Below, one piece after another: positions 33,170-42,471 of a stretch of DNA of 64,000 bases. The notes below the pieces were generated by a model. It was given only the letters and a program-made list of their open reading frames with translations. It was not told the origin of the DNA and did no database searches. The stretch comes from a virus. The position numbers and the translations under genes are program-made. The stretch covers positions 1-64,000 of IMG/VR virus record IMGVR_UViG_3300031857_000015, one strand, 5' to 3'. Numbering within the stretch: the first letter of the stretch is position 1; every line of letters starts with the position of its first letter.

Positions 33170-34788
33170 TTCAGCGTATATCCCGACCATTTTTGGCCTT
33201 TGTACAGCGGCGCAGTTTCTTGCGTAATTTTATTGGTTCTGAGATCTTCTAACTCGGTGCGAATGTACGACAAATCAAGCGACGTGCCGGCGAGGGCGCG
33301 TTCGGCGTTAATCGCGTAAGACACCTTCGTGACTGCCGCAATTAAATGCCCGCCGCCCTTACCAACGTCGCCGTCAGGGAGTTTAATTTTAACGATACTG
33401 CCCGGCGCAATATCAAAACGCAGTTTACCAGACAGTTCGCCGTATCTTTGGCTTAAAAACTCGGTGTGGTAAAAGTGTTTTGCAAAACGTGTGCATACCT
33501 CGTTGTACATGGCATCGGCGAGTTCGGCTGGCTTTTTCCAGCCGGCCGGTAACGACGATTCACCTGTCTGTGGCGCAAGGCAGTCGCCCGGCCGTTTGCC
33601 GCCCTCGCCGGTCGTCGGCCCGCACATGATCGGCCACGGCGACGTGTTCGCCAACCACGATGGTAAGTCTTTAAATAGCTTTAAACCTTGCTGCGGTTTT
33701 TGCGCCGTAGCAGCGTCGGGCCACTGACCGGACGGCGTCGAAAACTTATCGCTGCTCTGCATGTCACCGCCGAGATGCAGCATAGGATCCATTTGCGCCG
33801 GCCAGAACACCGTCACGTTCTCGATCAGCTGGTGCATGGTCGAGTTAAAGTTGGCGTAGCTATAGTCGTCCGCGTGGATAGTGAGTTTGTCGCTACCGCT
33901 AAATTTAAGCCCGCCAAAAAAAGGAATGACGTACGCTTTGTCGATACACGGCGACACGGCAAAGAAAAACTGCGACGCATAATCACCGACGAGCGTGCTC
34001 CAAAATGTTGTATACGCAAACGATTCAACCGCGTCTTTGGTGAGCGCCTGCCGGACAGACATCTCGGCATTCAAACCGACGCCACTAATATCTAAACTCA
34101 ATTTTGCCGGACCACTAAAACTAGGCGCTTCGTCGGGCATGCGCGCGAGGGCTTTGAGCGCGGCGTCATTTGGATCGTTTGACGACGTCTTCCACCCGGC
34201 CATGGTTTTAAAAATTGGTTTAATAACGTCGCCCCACAAATTCTGACTGATATTTGACTCAGTGATAATTTTTTCGTTGGCGTCGATAATCGGGACAGGT
34301 GACCAAACGTTTCCGTCGCTCGTTTGCAGCGCTTCGAAAGCTGCGTTCTGCGCCATCAAAAACGGCGCGTTTGGCGCCCACTTGCCATTAAGCGCAGACG
34401 AGTTATTCAGGTCGTCGAGCCAGTGCACGACGTTGATGACGTAATTGGCGCTATTGTGCGAACGCTGATACCCGACGCTGACCAAAAAACCTTCAAATAT
34501 CTTTATCTCGCCGCTTTCCATTTTGTCTGTCTTACCGGCTGACGGTGTAATGGTTAAAAACACTTCAACCGGCGCGCGGGGCTGCAGCGCCACTTTTGCC
34601 ATATGAATAGTCGCCGGTGCTCCGCCGCGGGCGTTTTGACCAACGGCGACAGTGATACTCGCGGTCGGTATTGTGTTCAGCGGAAACGACGCCGAAATCG
34701 CAACAATCTCATTACTAAAATCAAACCCAGCTATCTTTGCGCGGAGTTTAAATTTTGTGTGTACGTAATTCGGGTTCAGCTCGGTCAT
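33166..34788 (-). CDS. Baseplate hub protein (gp27 / late control D-like)
   Basis: The 540-residue protein begins with a beta-barrel pattern (FKLRAKIAGFDFSNEIVAIS, FPLNTIPTASITVAVG) like the first barrel of tail hub proteins (T4 gp27, P2 gpD). There, short strands are followed by a region with FEGFLVSVGYQRSHNSANYV, another conserved hub-like feature. Hub trimers connect the tube to the spike. The C-terminal third has RFDIAPGSIVKIKLPDGDVG, another barrel. Similarity is at pattern level, but order and neighbours support it. The next gene overlaps by ATGA. Confidence 0.6.
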   Translation of the reverse strand: MTELNPNYVHTKFKLRAKIAGFDFSNEIVAISASFPLNTIPTASITVAVGQNARGGAPATIHMAKVALQPRAPVEVFLTITPSAGKTDKMESGEIKIFEGFLVSVGYQRSHNSANYVINVVHWLDDLNNSSALNGKWAPNAPFLMAQNAAFEALQTSDGNVWSPVPIIDANEKIITESNISQNLWGDVIKPIFKTMAGWKTSSNDPNDAALKALARMPDEAPSFSGPAKLSLDISGVGLNAEMSVRQALTKDAVESFAYTTFWSTLVGDYASQFFFAVSPCIDKAYVIPFFGGLKFSGSDKLTIHADDYSYANFNSTMHQLIENVTVFWPAQMDPMLHLGGDMQSSDKFSTPSGQWPDAATAQKPQQGLKLFKDLPSWLANTSPWPIMCGPTTGEGGKRPGDCLAPQTGESSLPAGWKKPAELADAMYNEVCTRFAKHFYHTEFLSQRYGELSGKLRFDIAPGSIVKIKLPDGDVGKGGGHLIAAVTKVSYAINAERALAGTSLDLSYIRTELEDLRTNKITQETAPLYKGQKWSGYTLK

Positions 34789-35672
34789 CGATGTAATCTC
34801 ACTTGTTCTGTGCGGTAGATAAGCGCCATGACGAGTCCGGCCAGTCTATAGGCTGGTAACGGGTGGTCAAACCACACATTTTTAAACGTTGCGTACGGTT
34901 CTTCAGGCGCAACGCCAAATAGATCAAGAAACAGCGGCTCACCGAGAATTTCAAGCGTCGGCAGCAATGACGTGATTGCGGGCACTGGATTAGCGAGCAA
35001 GTTGATGTACCAACGCCCTTCGTACGTTGACGGGTCGGTGCTGAGTGCGCTGAGCTTTACGCGTACCTCAGTTTCAGGCAGTACGAGCGTCGGGAGCCCG
35101 TCTGCAACGGTCTGGCGTGTTTCTTGACGCTGGTCGTTAAGCGTCTCGGCACTGACTGTAAGAAACTCAGACTTTAACTCTTGCAGCATCAGTCCTTCGC
35201 CGGATTCCAGCGTCAACACGGAACCTTCTTGTTCGCTAAGCACTGGGGTGTCGAGCGGGTCAACAAACGTGAGCGTGTATTGCCGATGCGCCCGCCCGGA
35301 GCCGTTGGCCGCGATAAACTCGCCCCCAACCGCGACGGCGCGCGACGGCCCGCGAATTTGTTTAATCCAGATACCTGTCGGAAACTGAAAAGACGTCGCC
35401 GACGCTTCGGGCCAGTATGTCACCCGGGGGTCGAGCTTGTATATGTATTCCGATAGTTCAGTTTGGTGTACGTAGCTCAGTAGTTCGCGGGCGCGCAGAT
35501 TTAAAAACCGTTGGTCCGGCAGCGAGCCAAATAACACGCGGCGCAACGTCTTCAAAGTCTGCGGCAACACAAGCGGCCGGTATTCTACAGGAATGTACTC
35601 GTATCCGGCCAGCTGCTTGTCGGCGCTCTGGGCGAAGATATTCAACAAAAGTGTGCGGGCGTGATTAATCAT
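34785..35672 (-). CDS. Hypothetical baseplate-region protein, 295 aa
   Basis: It contains a helical N-terminal third (TLKTLRRVLFGSLPDQRFLN) and a beta-rich middle and end (FPTGIWIKQIRGPSRAVAVG, ALSTDPSTYEGRWYINLLAN). I do not recognise a family. The start is five bases after the preceding gene, and the stop overlaps the hub start in ATGA. A role in the hub or its attachment is inferred from location only. Confidence 0.55.
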   Translation of the reverse strand: MINHARTLLLNIFAQSADKQLAGYEYIPVEYRPLVLPQTLKTLRRVLFGSLPDQRFLNLRARELLSYVHQTELSEYIYKLDPRVTYWPEASATSFQFPTGIWIKQIRGPSRAVAVGGEFIAANGSGRAHRQYTLTFVDPLDTPVLSEQEGSVLTLESGEGLMLQELKSEFLTVSAETLNDQRQETRQTVADGLPTLVLPETEVRVKLSALSTDPSTYEGRWYINLLANPVPAITSLLPTLEILGEPLFLDLFGVAPEEPYATFKNVWFDHPLPAYRLAGLVMALIYRTEQVRLHR

Positions 35673-35677
35673 GACGT

Positions 35678-36130
35678 CTACTTCTTTGGCAACACGTTAA
35701 ACCGAAGAGACCACTGCGCAATTGCTGTTTGCGGGTCTTGCACCTCGACGCGCATACCGGTGAGGAACGCCCAGAAATTTGCGTTTGCGCACTCCCCGAT
35801 ATGGACCGAAAGATTGCCTTTTTCTTTAATGCGGTTTTGCGTATAGAAATCAAACAGGTTGCAGATCTTAGCTGACGAAGCGTTACCACATGTCTGCGAG
35901 AACCCGAAGCCCGACACCGTCAGCTCGCCGATTCGGTCACCGAACGCGTACACGTAAATAAAATCGTTTACGGTATGTAGAAACTGGTAATTGCCGTTTA
36001 GCTCTAGCGCGAAGCCAGATATCGGCATGGTGAACTCGCCGCCGCTGATATCAACTTTAAATACGGCATCGCCAGAGCAGCCGGGAATTTTAGCGACGGC
36101 GCCAACGCAGGGACTAAAGACAGCAGCCAT
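35678..36130 (-). CDS. Small beta-rich tail protein, 150 aa
   Basis: The protein is almost entirely beta strands (FALELNGNYQFLHTVNDFIY, FGDRIGELTVSGFGFS), with a short helix (KICNLFDFYTQNRIK), a layout compatible with the tail-tube/hub fold. It is about the size of the tube protein at 45482-45913, but I cannot show homology by eye. Position between the tape measure and the hub suggests a distal tail or tube-cap protein. GGTG SD. Confidence 0.5.
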   Translation of the reverse strand: MAAVFSPCVGAVAKIPGCSGDAVFKVDISGGEFTMPISGFALELNGNYQFLHTVNDFIYVYAFGDRIGELTVSGFGFSQTCGNASSAKICNLFDFYTQNRIKEKGNLSVHIGECANANFWAFLTGMRVEVQDPQTAIAQWSLRFNVLPKK

Positions 36131-36137
36131 ATATCAC

Positions 36138-39100
36138 CTATCTGTGGTAAGAACCGGTTCCGCCCGCCATGTCGACTGGCGTACCGTCTGGCGTCTGTTC
36201 CATGTGGCGCCCGCTGGCCTGCATTACGGCCTCTGACAGGCCCTTTAATACAAGTGTGCCGGTAAGCTGCATGTCTCTCCCGCGCTCGTTGTCTTGAACG
36301 CCGCGCTGGGCACGCAACGCTTGCTCGGCGTTTTGCTGCGCAACACTCGTCGCCTCGCGACCAGATGACACAAACGCTGCTTGTGTCTGCCGGATCGCTG
36401 TTACACCGGTAGACGCGCCGCTAGCCCACGGCGGCTCGCCGCCAGCGCTTGGAGCGTCGCCGCCTATGCTCGCCATCGGATCAATTTGTTGCTGCGCCGG
36501 ATCAAGCGTTTTGATTTCGTCGCGCCGCTGGCGCAAGAAATCGTATTGCTTTTTGTCGTCACTAGACAGTTGCAGTTCGCTTGTAAACCAACCGGACTTT
36601 CCGCGCGATGCAATCTCTTCCATCTGCTTGGTAACAGTTCCAAGCGGATCGCCTGATTCGAGTTCTTTGCGTCGCTGACTCAGCGCGTCATATTTTTTGC
36701 GGTCTTCTTTTCCTAGCTGCAGTTCGCTAGTAAACCAGCCAGACTTACCGCGAGACGCAATCTCTTCCATCTGCTTGGTAACAGTTCCAAGCGGATCGCC
36801 GGATGTAATCTCGTCTTTGCGGCGCTGCAACGACGTGTATTTTTCTTTGTCTTCGTCGGATAGCTGTATTTCGCTGGTGAACCACCCCGGTTTGCCGCGC
36901 GACGCAATATCCTCCATCTGCTGCGTAACAAGCTGCAGCTGCTCTTGCTGCGACGGTTGACCCTGCGCACCGCCGCCGCCAGATAGCAAATCCATCATCT
37001 GCTGCAGCCCGCTCGAATGCAGGGCTGCAGCTTGTTTAGGATCAAGATTTTGTGAAGTAAGTCCGCCGGCCGCGGGCGCTGGCGCGCCAGACTTTACGCG
37101 TTCCATTACTTTGGTCGCTTGATGTTCGGCCAACGTTTTGTGCAGGCGCGAGACGTTCGCGCGCTCTTCTTTCGACAAGAACATGCTGGTGCGCGCGCCG
37201 TCCAGCCCGTCTAAGCCCTTTTGCTGATCTTCTGGCGAGAACTTATCAAATAGCTTGCGCGCTTCGCCGCCGGGGAGCGACAGCAGCTGCTTTCGCTTAT
37301 CCGTGTCGTACATCGCCGACGTAAAGTTATCCGCGGTTGGATCTTTACTAATTTCGTCGACAACTTTTTGCTGCGCGTCTGTTAGTTTAGCGTCATCTGC
37401 GGCAGACGGTGTTGCCAGCTCTTTCTTTCTTTTCTGGAGTTCTTCCCACCGCTGCTGGTCCTCGTCGTTGCTGAATCGCATGTCAGTAGCCATCCAGCCG
37501 CGGTCTGTACCGCGTTTGCGCAGCGCCTCAATTTGAGCGTCGACGCTAGCGGGGTCGTCCATGTTGGTCTGCTTGGAACGAAACGTTTCCAACCCCTGCT
37601 CTTTGGCCGTTTCACGTGCTTTTGCGTAAACGTTGTTAAGCTGCTGCACGCCACGGTCGCCAGAGCCAAATACTGCTTCCAAGTGTTTTTTGGCTTTCTC
37701 TTCGGCGCGGGCTGGGACCGAACCCTCGCTTTCAAAGTGCTTGATCATTTCTTCCTTCAAGCGCTTTGACATAAACTGCGCGCGATCTTCCGGTGTGTCG
37801 TCAACTTGGTTACCCATTTCGTTGATTGCAACGCCGGCGGCGACATCGGCCGTTTTGCGCATAAGATCTTTACGTCGGGCGTCGAACTGTTCGGCAGTTA
37901 CGTTTTCCGGTTTAAGCGCAGCATACGCACGCTTATCGTAATTTTGTTCGAGCTGGTCGAACGTCTGCTTGCTAACGTCACGCGTAACCTCGTTGGTCTT
38001 GGCTAACGGTCGTTCTTGCGCCTCTGTGACTGTTTGCGCCGTTTGATTTAATCCGGCCGCAGCTAGCCCGCCGAACTCTTGCGACGCGCGTAATGCTTTT
38101 GACATAGCGCGGGCTTCTTCTTGTTTTGCGTCACTGAGTTTGCCGCCGAAGAAACCGCCCTGCATTTTCTTTTCAAATGCCGTTGTATCTTTATCCAGCG
38201 CAGCTTGAGCGAAAGCATCGATTTGCTTCTGGTCAGCTTTCGGACCCAACACAGACTCGGCCATAGCGCGCGCGCCAGCCGTGACGTCTTCTTTTTTGCC
38301 GGTGTTATACGCTTTGATGACCGCTGTAGACCGCCGGCGTTGCGCTTCGTTTTGTTCTTTTTGCGCAGGCGTATCACCCGCAGCCGTGTTACCGACCGCC
38401 ATTTGAGCGCGGGCGTAGAGCGTCTGCTGCTGCTCGGCAGTCAATTCTTCGTCCGGCTTGAACCCTGCCATTGTCTTTAGTTTTTTCGCTTCCGGGCCAG
38501 TCGGATTTTTTTGCGCCTCTTCGTGCAGCTTTTGAATCTGCTCGGGTGTGATAGTAGCAGACGTATACATCTTGGCGGCTGCTACTAAACCTTCCTGCAT
38601 GTCGGGCGCATACTTCTGCAGCATCTCGTCTTCCGACATGACGTTTAAGACGTGCTTTAATGATTCCGCGCGCGTACGCGTATTGTCCGACGAAATGTTA
38701 TTTAATTCGTCGCCGACCCGTTGCGAGAACGTAGACTCGGTTCCCAGCGCGGCCTTATTGAAACGCTCGGCGCGACGCTCGTCGACCTTTTGCTTCGCAT
38801 CAGCGTTCGCGAGTGCGCCGCGATCGCGGATTTGCTTCTGCCCCTCAATATTAACGCCCGTGCGCTCTTGCAGGATCGCGCTGGATTCCGTGTAGAGTGC
38901 GCGCATGTTTTCTTTGCGCGTTTCCGGGTCGGCGCCGTAAAGGGCGTTGAAGTATTTTTCAGCCCGGGCGTCGGCTGCGCGTTTGCCGAGATTACCACCG
39001 TCTTTACTCTGGAAGTAATTCGACAGCTCTTCTTTGCCGCGCTTTTCGAGCGTCGCGTCAACCTCTTCGCTGCTCATGTCTTTCGTCTCGTTCATCACGA

Positions 39101-41024
39101 CATCGAGCATGCGATTAGCGAGGTTAGGCGCAATCGTCTTTTTCTGTTCGGCAAACTCCTCGTCTGACATACCAGCCGGCTTAATCTTGTTGAAGTCTTC
39201 GCTGGCCATGGTGCCTTGCATAACCGCAGATTGGCGCTGCGCCAGCCGGCGCTGGTGCATGTAGGTTTGACCCTTGTAGGCATAGCCCTCCTGCACGAAC
39301 GGCTGTAACCCCTGCCGATCCATCTGGTACGCGCGGAAGAGGCGGTCCGACGCGCCGGATTCTTTTGCGAGTTGGTACATAGAGCCTACGCCGCCCTCGC
39401 CAACCATTTGCGCAAGATTAAATTTTTGTCCCTTATACTCGAACTCTTCTTGATTGTTTCGGTATGCCTGTACGGCGGCTTCCATTTTGGTGCCGCGGTA
39501 CTTGTCCGGGTTTTCTGTCACGAGCCTATTCAGCACAGCAATACTCTGCCCGCCGGCGCTCGCATCACCGCGGCGAGAGAAGTTAGCCATCACTTCATCG
39601 GCTTCTGCTTTTTGGAGCTTACCCGGGAGCATCTTGTTATACGCCCCGGAGTCGTGCATTGCTTGGCTACGCAGCATGTTTGTGTGCGCGCGCTCCAAAC
39701 CGCTTTCGCGCGAGAGGCCCATCTGCACGCCCATCTCCTGCTCGTCACGCACGATCTTGTTTAATTCGGTCAGGCTGGTGTTAGAGTCTCGGGCCGCCAT
39801 GCGCACTTGCCGCACCAGCTTTTCGAGTTTGCCCGGGGCTAGCGACGACGCGCCACCAGTTAAATGCTCAAGGCTTTTAATAAGCGCTTGAACCGGCGCG
39901 TTCTCTTGGCCATTGTCGCCAAAGATCTCGCGAATCGCGGCGATACTGCCCGTGTAGTCTTTAAGCGCTTTCGTGGTTCGCTGGGCGTCAACGGCGTTCG
40001 CGGCGGTGCTAAAACCGTCCATCTGCTCAATTTCAGAGACCGACTTGGCGCGCGGATCTTTGGCGGTGTGCCTGTCGATTTCTTGGAACGTCGAGCTGAT
40101 GCGCTTCTTGTAGTCGCCCATCTTGTCGGCGAGCATGATCTTTTGTTCTTCTTCGGTGGCGTTCGCATAGTCGAAATTGCGCGACATTAAATCGTCATGC
40201 CCAAACTGCTCGGCAAGTCGGGTGATTGTCTTGTCGTCGCGCTTCGACGCGCTCATGGCTTTAACGCGCTCTGCCGGCGTGAGCGCGCCCAGCGCTTGCG
40301 GCAGCTGCCCCTTCTGGAACAGGTGCTCCATCATTTCGCCGCTCGCTACGGCACCAAACCCGCGCATCTCGTTGAGGTTGGCGTCGGGGCCGTACATGTT
40401 TTGATATACATTCTGCGAAAACTGCCGCGTCGAGTTTTCGGACATCCGGCTGTCGCCTGTCGCGGCGTCGGCCCGGTAAAAGCCGATCCTGTTCGCGGCT
40501 GCGGCAGTAGCTGACGGGTCGCCGCGACGGCCGAACATAAGTCCTTCGTATGTTTCGGCGCCGATCTGGCTGGCGGCAAATTGTTTAAAAATTGGATTGT
40601 TTAATACGCGCGCCCCTGTGTTAGCCTGCTCGCGATCAAGCTGTGTGATTGGTTTGCCGCCGTTTGCGATCTGCTGCGCGGCTAGTATTTTTTTGGCGAC
40701 CTCTTCGTTGCCGGCCATGTGCGCGGCGTTAATAACCTGCGCGCCACCGCGCTGATACTGCGCAGCCGTGTGTTGGTCCATCACGTTCTGGCCGGGCATC
40801 TGGTGCATTAAAAACGCATCTGGGCCGAAGGCGCCCTGCACCAGCTGCGGGCCGTACATGTTGGCCAGATAGCCAAACGCGTCGTCTACGTTTCTAGGAT
40901 TCGTAAACGGCGAATAGGTCGGCGGGGCGTAGCGCAGAGCGTCTATAGACTGCGCCGCCGCCATGTCGTACTCGGACGGCGCGTTGCCAAAAAAGCCCGG
41001 ATGAATGTACTGCGAAGCCTGCAT
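36138..41024 (-). CDS. Putative tape-measure protein, 1,628 aa
   Basis: The largest open frame of the tail module. It is overwhelmingly helical and Gln/Ala/Lys/Glu-rich, with Gly/Ala segments and no obvious lysozyme motif. The C-terminal half carries four copies of a ~50-residue unit, three in tandem near the end. Place and length fit a tape measure that sets tail length: at 0.15 nm per residue it would predict a tail near 240 nm. Hydrophobic segments typical of many tape measures are weak here. The alternative is a large internal virion protein. The leader has no GGA-type SD (CACGGCGGCGGCAC), so translation may depend on coupling to the chaperone genes. Confidence 0.65.
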   Translation of the reverse strand: MQASQYIHPGFFGNAPSEYDMAAAQSIDALRYAPPTYSPFTNPRNVDDAFGYLANMYGPQLVQGAFGPDAFLMHQMPGQNVMDQHTAAQYQRGGAQVINAAHMAGNEEVAKKILAAQQIANGGKPITQLDREQANTGARVLNNPIFKQFAASQIGAETYEGLMFGRRGDPSATAAAANRIGFYRADAATGDSRMSENSTRQFSQNVYQNMYGPDANLNEMRGFGAVASGEMMEHLFQKGQLPQALGALTPAERVKAMSASKRDDKTITRLAEQFGHDDLMSRNFDYANATEEEQKIMLADKMGDYKKRISSTFQEIDRHTAKDPRAKSVSEIEQMDGFSTAANAVDAQRTTKALKDYTGSIAAIREIFGDNGQENAPVQALIKSLEHLTGGASSLAPGKLEKLVRQVRMAARDSNTSLTELNKIVRDEQEMGVQMGLSRESGLERAHTNMLRSQAMHDSGAYNKMLPGKLQKAEADEVMANFSRRGDASAGGQSIAVLNRLVTENPDKYRGTKMEAAVQAYRNNQEEFEYKGQKFNLAQMVGEGGVGSMYQLAKESGASDRLFRAYQMDRQGLQPFVQEGYAYKGQTYMHQRRLAQRQSAVMQGTMASEDFNKIKPAGMSDEEFAEQKKTIAPNLANRMLDVVMNETKDMSSEEVDATLEKRGKEELSNYFQSKDGGNLGKRAADARAEKYFNALYGADPETRKENMRALYTESSAILQERTGVNIEGQKQIRDRGALANADAKQKVDERRAERFNKAALGTESTFSQRVGDELNNISSDNTRTRAESLKHVLNVMSEDEMLQKYAPDMQEGLVAAAKMYTSATITPEQIQKLHEEAQKNPTGPEAKKLKTMAGFKPDEELTAEQQQTLYARAQMAVGNTAAGDTPAQKEQNEAQRRRSTAVIKAYNTGKKEDVTAGARAMAESVLGPKADQKQIDAFAQAALDKDTTAFEKKMQGGFFGGKLSDAKQEEARAMSKALRASQEFGGLAAAGLNQTAQTVTEAQERPLAKTNEVTRDVSKQTFDQLEQNYDKRAYAALKPENVTAEQFDARRKDLMRKTADVAAGVAINEMGNQVDDTPEDRAQFMSKRLKEEMIKHFESEGSVPARAEEKAKKHLEAVFGSGDRGVQQLNNVYAKARETAKEQGLETFRSKQTNMDDPASVDAQIEALRKRGTDRGWMATDMRFSNDEDQQRWEELQKRKKELATPSAADDAKLTDAQQKVVDEISKDPTADNFTSAMYDTDKRKQLLSLPGGEARKLFDKFSPEDQQKGLDGLDGARTSMFLSKEERANVSRLHKTLAEHQATKVMERVKSGAPAPAAGGLTSQNLDPKQAAALHSSGLQQMMDLLSGGGGAQGQPSQQEQLQLVTQQMEDIASRGKPGWFTSEIQLSDEDKEKYTSLQRRKDEITSGDPLGTVTKQMEEIASRGKSGWFTSELQLGKEDRKKYDALSQRRKELESGDPLGTVTKQMEEIASRGKSGWFTSELQLSSDDKKQYDFLRQRRDEIKTLDPAQQQIDPMASIGGDAPSAGGEPPWASGASTGVTAIRQTQAAFVSSGREATSVAQQNAEQALRAQRGVQDNERGRDMQLTGTLVLKGLSEAVMQASGRHMEQTPDGTPVDMAGGTGSYHR
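36580..36960 (-). repeat. In-frame 150-bp repeats in the tape-measure gene
   Basis: Three consecutive units of 150 bases encode QMEEIASRGKSGWFTSELQL followed by a coiled-coil segment (KKYDALSQRRKELESGDPLG). The second and third share long identical DNA stretches (for example 36597-36652 with 36747-36802). A diverged fourth unit lies further upstream in the gene. Recent duplication of the last units is likely. Confidence 0.8.
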
Positions 41025-41039
41025 GTGCCGCCGCCGTGT

Positions 41040-41441
41040 TTATTTTTCGTTGTTTAGCGTTTTATATCGCTCCAACATGTCGCTCAGGTCTTTGCTTAAC
41101 ATTGTATCTTTTTTGGGCTCTTCGCCGCGCGGCTCTGACGGTTTTACGTCTTCCGGGGTGATCCACGGAAAAACAGTTTTTTGGATATCGCTTAGCAGTG
41201 CGTTTGAGCGCTTTTTGATATCAGCAAAACTCTCTTCTGTCAGATTGCCGTGAGCCAACAGCGCCAACCAGTGCCGCTGCGCCGTAACTAGTAATTCGTA
41301 ATCTTCTCGGCGCTCTACCTCGTTTAGTAACAACCGGTGCTTAATTCTCCACTGACGATTTCTGGGATCGGCGCCGGCGTAGTTTATTGCGCCGGACACG
41401 GCAGCCCGCACCATTAGGGCTGCTACCCGATCCCGTTCCAA
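41040..41441 (-). CDS. Tail assembly chaperone-like ORF (possible frameshift product)
   Basis: This 133-residue, helix-rich protein (MERDRVAALMVRAAVSGAIN) lies between the tape measure and gene 41423-42460, in the -1 frame relative to the latter. The only starts are a TTG at 41441 without SD, or ATG 41414. Its frame is open well upstream through the end of the preceding gene. This is the arrangement of gpG/gpGT tail chaperones, where a programmed -1 shift makes a fused product. Candidate slip site: a T5 run, AAGTTTTTGG. Function as a chaperone is inferred. Confidence 0.55.
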   Translation of the reverse strand: MERDRVAALMVRAAVSGAINYAGADPRNRQWRIKHRLLLNEVERREDYELLVTAQRHWLALLAHGNLTEESFADIKKRSNALLSDIQKTVFPWITPEDVKPSEPRGEEPKKDTMLSKDLSDMLERYKTLNNEK

Positions 41442-42460
41442 AAACTTGGTTCGAGCGCCATGGCCTCTAGCGCCTCCACCAGCCGCTGAAACCTCCGTAA
41501 GTGCGTACTGATCAGGCGGCGAGTAACTTCGTGCGCCAGCGCCTTTGTGTTAATGAACTGGCGCGCTGTTGGAAGAGCCGTCTGGTTCGGCTGATCCTCC
41601 GGCGGTGTAAACTTCACGTCGGCGAGGACGGGGTTTAACATCGTCGGCTTGCCGCTACTGTCGATGATGGCTTCAAGCGAGCACACCAACCGATATTCCG
41701 CAAGCCGCAGAAACCACTCCGCCTCCGAGAAAATCTCCCCGGCGTTCTGGTCAAGAAGCAGCTGCCGCTGAATTAAAAAGTTCTCGTCGGCAAGCAGGCT
41801 GCGGAGCCGCACAACCATACGGCCGCCGGCCAGCTCGTAGTCGCGCGTGAAGCGGTTGCCACCAAGCAGCGTGGCCAAAAAATCTTCTTTATCTGCGTCA
41901 GATACATCAACGTCAAATTTCTGCTGCATGTTCCACCCGCACCGCGGGCAGAACGGCAGAATCGCCATCGGGCCTTCAACGTCGCCTGCTGGCGGTGGCA
42001 GCACTTCGTCAGCGGGCGCGGTCGGCGACTCGGCGGGCTTGTCGGCGTCGGCCGTTTGCACAATAACAACGTCGGGCTGGGTCGCTGGCGGCGTCTGCGG
42101 CACAAACTCAGCCGCGTCTGCGCGATCGTCTACGATTTGCGTCTCCATCATCTTCTTGTACGCCTCGGCCACGCTAGGCGCCATGTCTGCCGTCGCTTCT
42201 TTAAGCTTTTCGGCTGCTTCTTTCTTTTTACCTGCGTCCTTCGCGACCTTGAGGCTGTTCTTTACTTTTTCAACGTCCTCTTCCGTCATCAGCTCGGCGT
42301 CGATAAGTACGTCGATGCGCTTAGACGGCGGCAGCTTATCGCGAATTTGCAGCAGCAGCTCGCCAAGATCGGCCGGGATCGGGTCGTTTACTTTCCAACC
42401 AAACTGCTCCAGCGTGGCTTTGGTAAAGTCCGACACGTAGGGGTTTTCAACTAGCTCCAT
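41423..42460 (-). CDS. Tail assembly chaperone-like protein, 345 aa, with single CxxC
   Basis: The start is ATG 42460 (MELVENPYVSDFTKATLEQF) after AAAGGAG at 6 bases. Residues ~70-115 are Lys/Glu-rich helix, followed by a Pro/Ala linker (TPPATQPDVVIV). A PFCPRCGW motif could bind half of a zinc site. The C-terminal part is helical. The position before the tape measure suggests a gpG-like role, although it is longer than usual chaperones. Its 3' end overlaps the next frame by 19 bases. Confidence 0.55.
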   Translation of the reverse strand: MELVENPYVSDFTKATLEQFGWKVNDPIPADLGELLLQIRDKLPPSKRIDVLIDAELMTEEDVEKVKNSLKVAKDAGKKKEAAEKLKEATADMAPSVAEAYKKMMETQIVDDRADAAEFVPQTPPATQPDVVIVQTADADKPAESPTAPADEVLPPPAGDVEGPMAILPFCPRCGWNMQQKFDVDVSDADKEDFLATLLGGNRFTRDYELAGGRMVVRLRSLLADENFLIQRQLLLDQNAGEIFSEAEWFLRLAEYRLVCSLEAIIDSSGKPTMLNPVLADVKFTPPEDQPNQTALPTARQFINTKALAHEVTRRLISTHLRRFQRLVEALEAMALEPSFWNGIG

Positions 42461-42471
42461 GACCAACTCCT

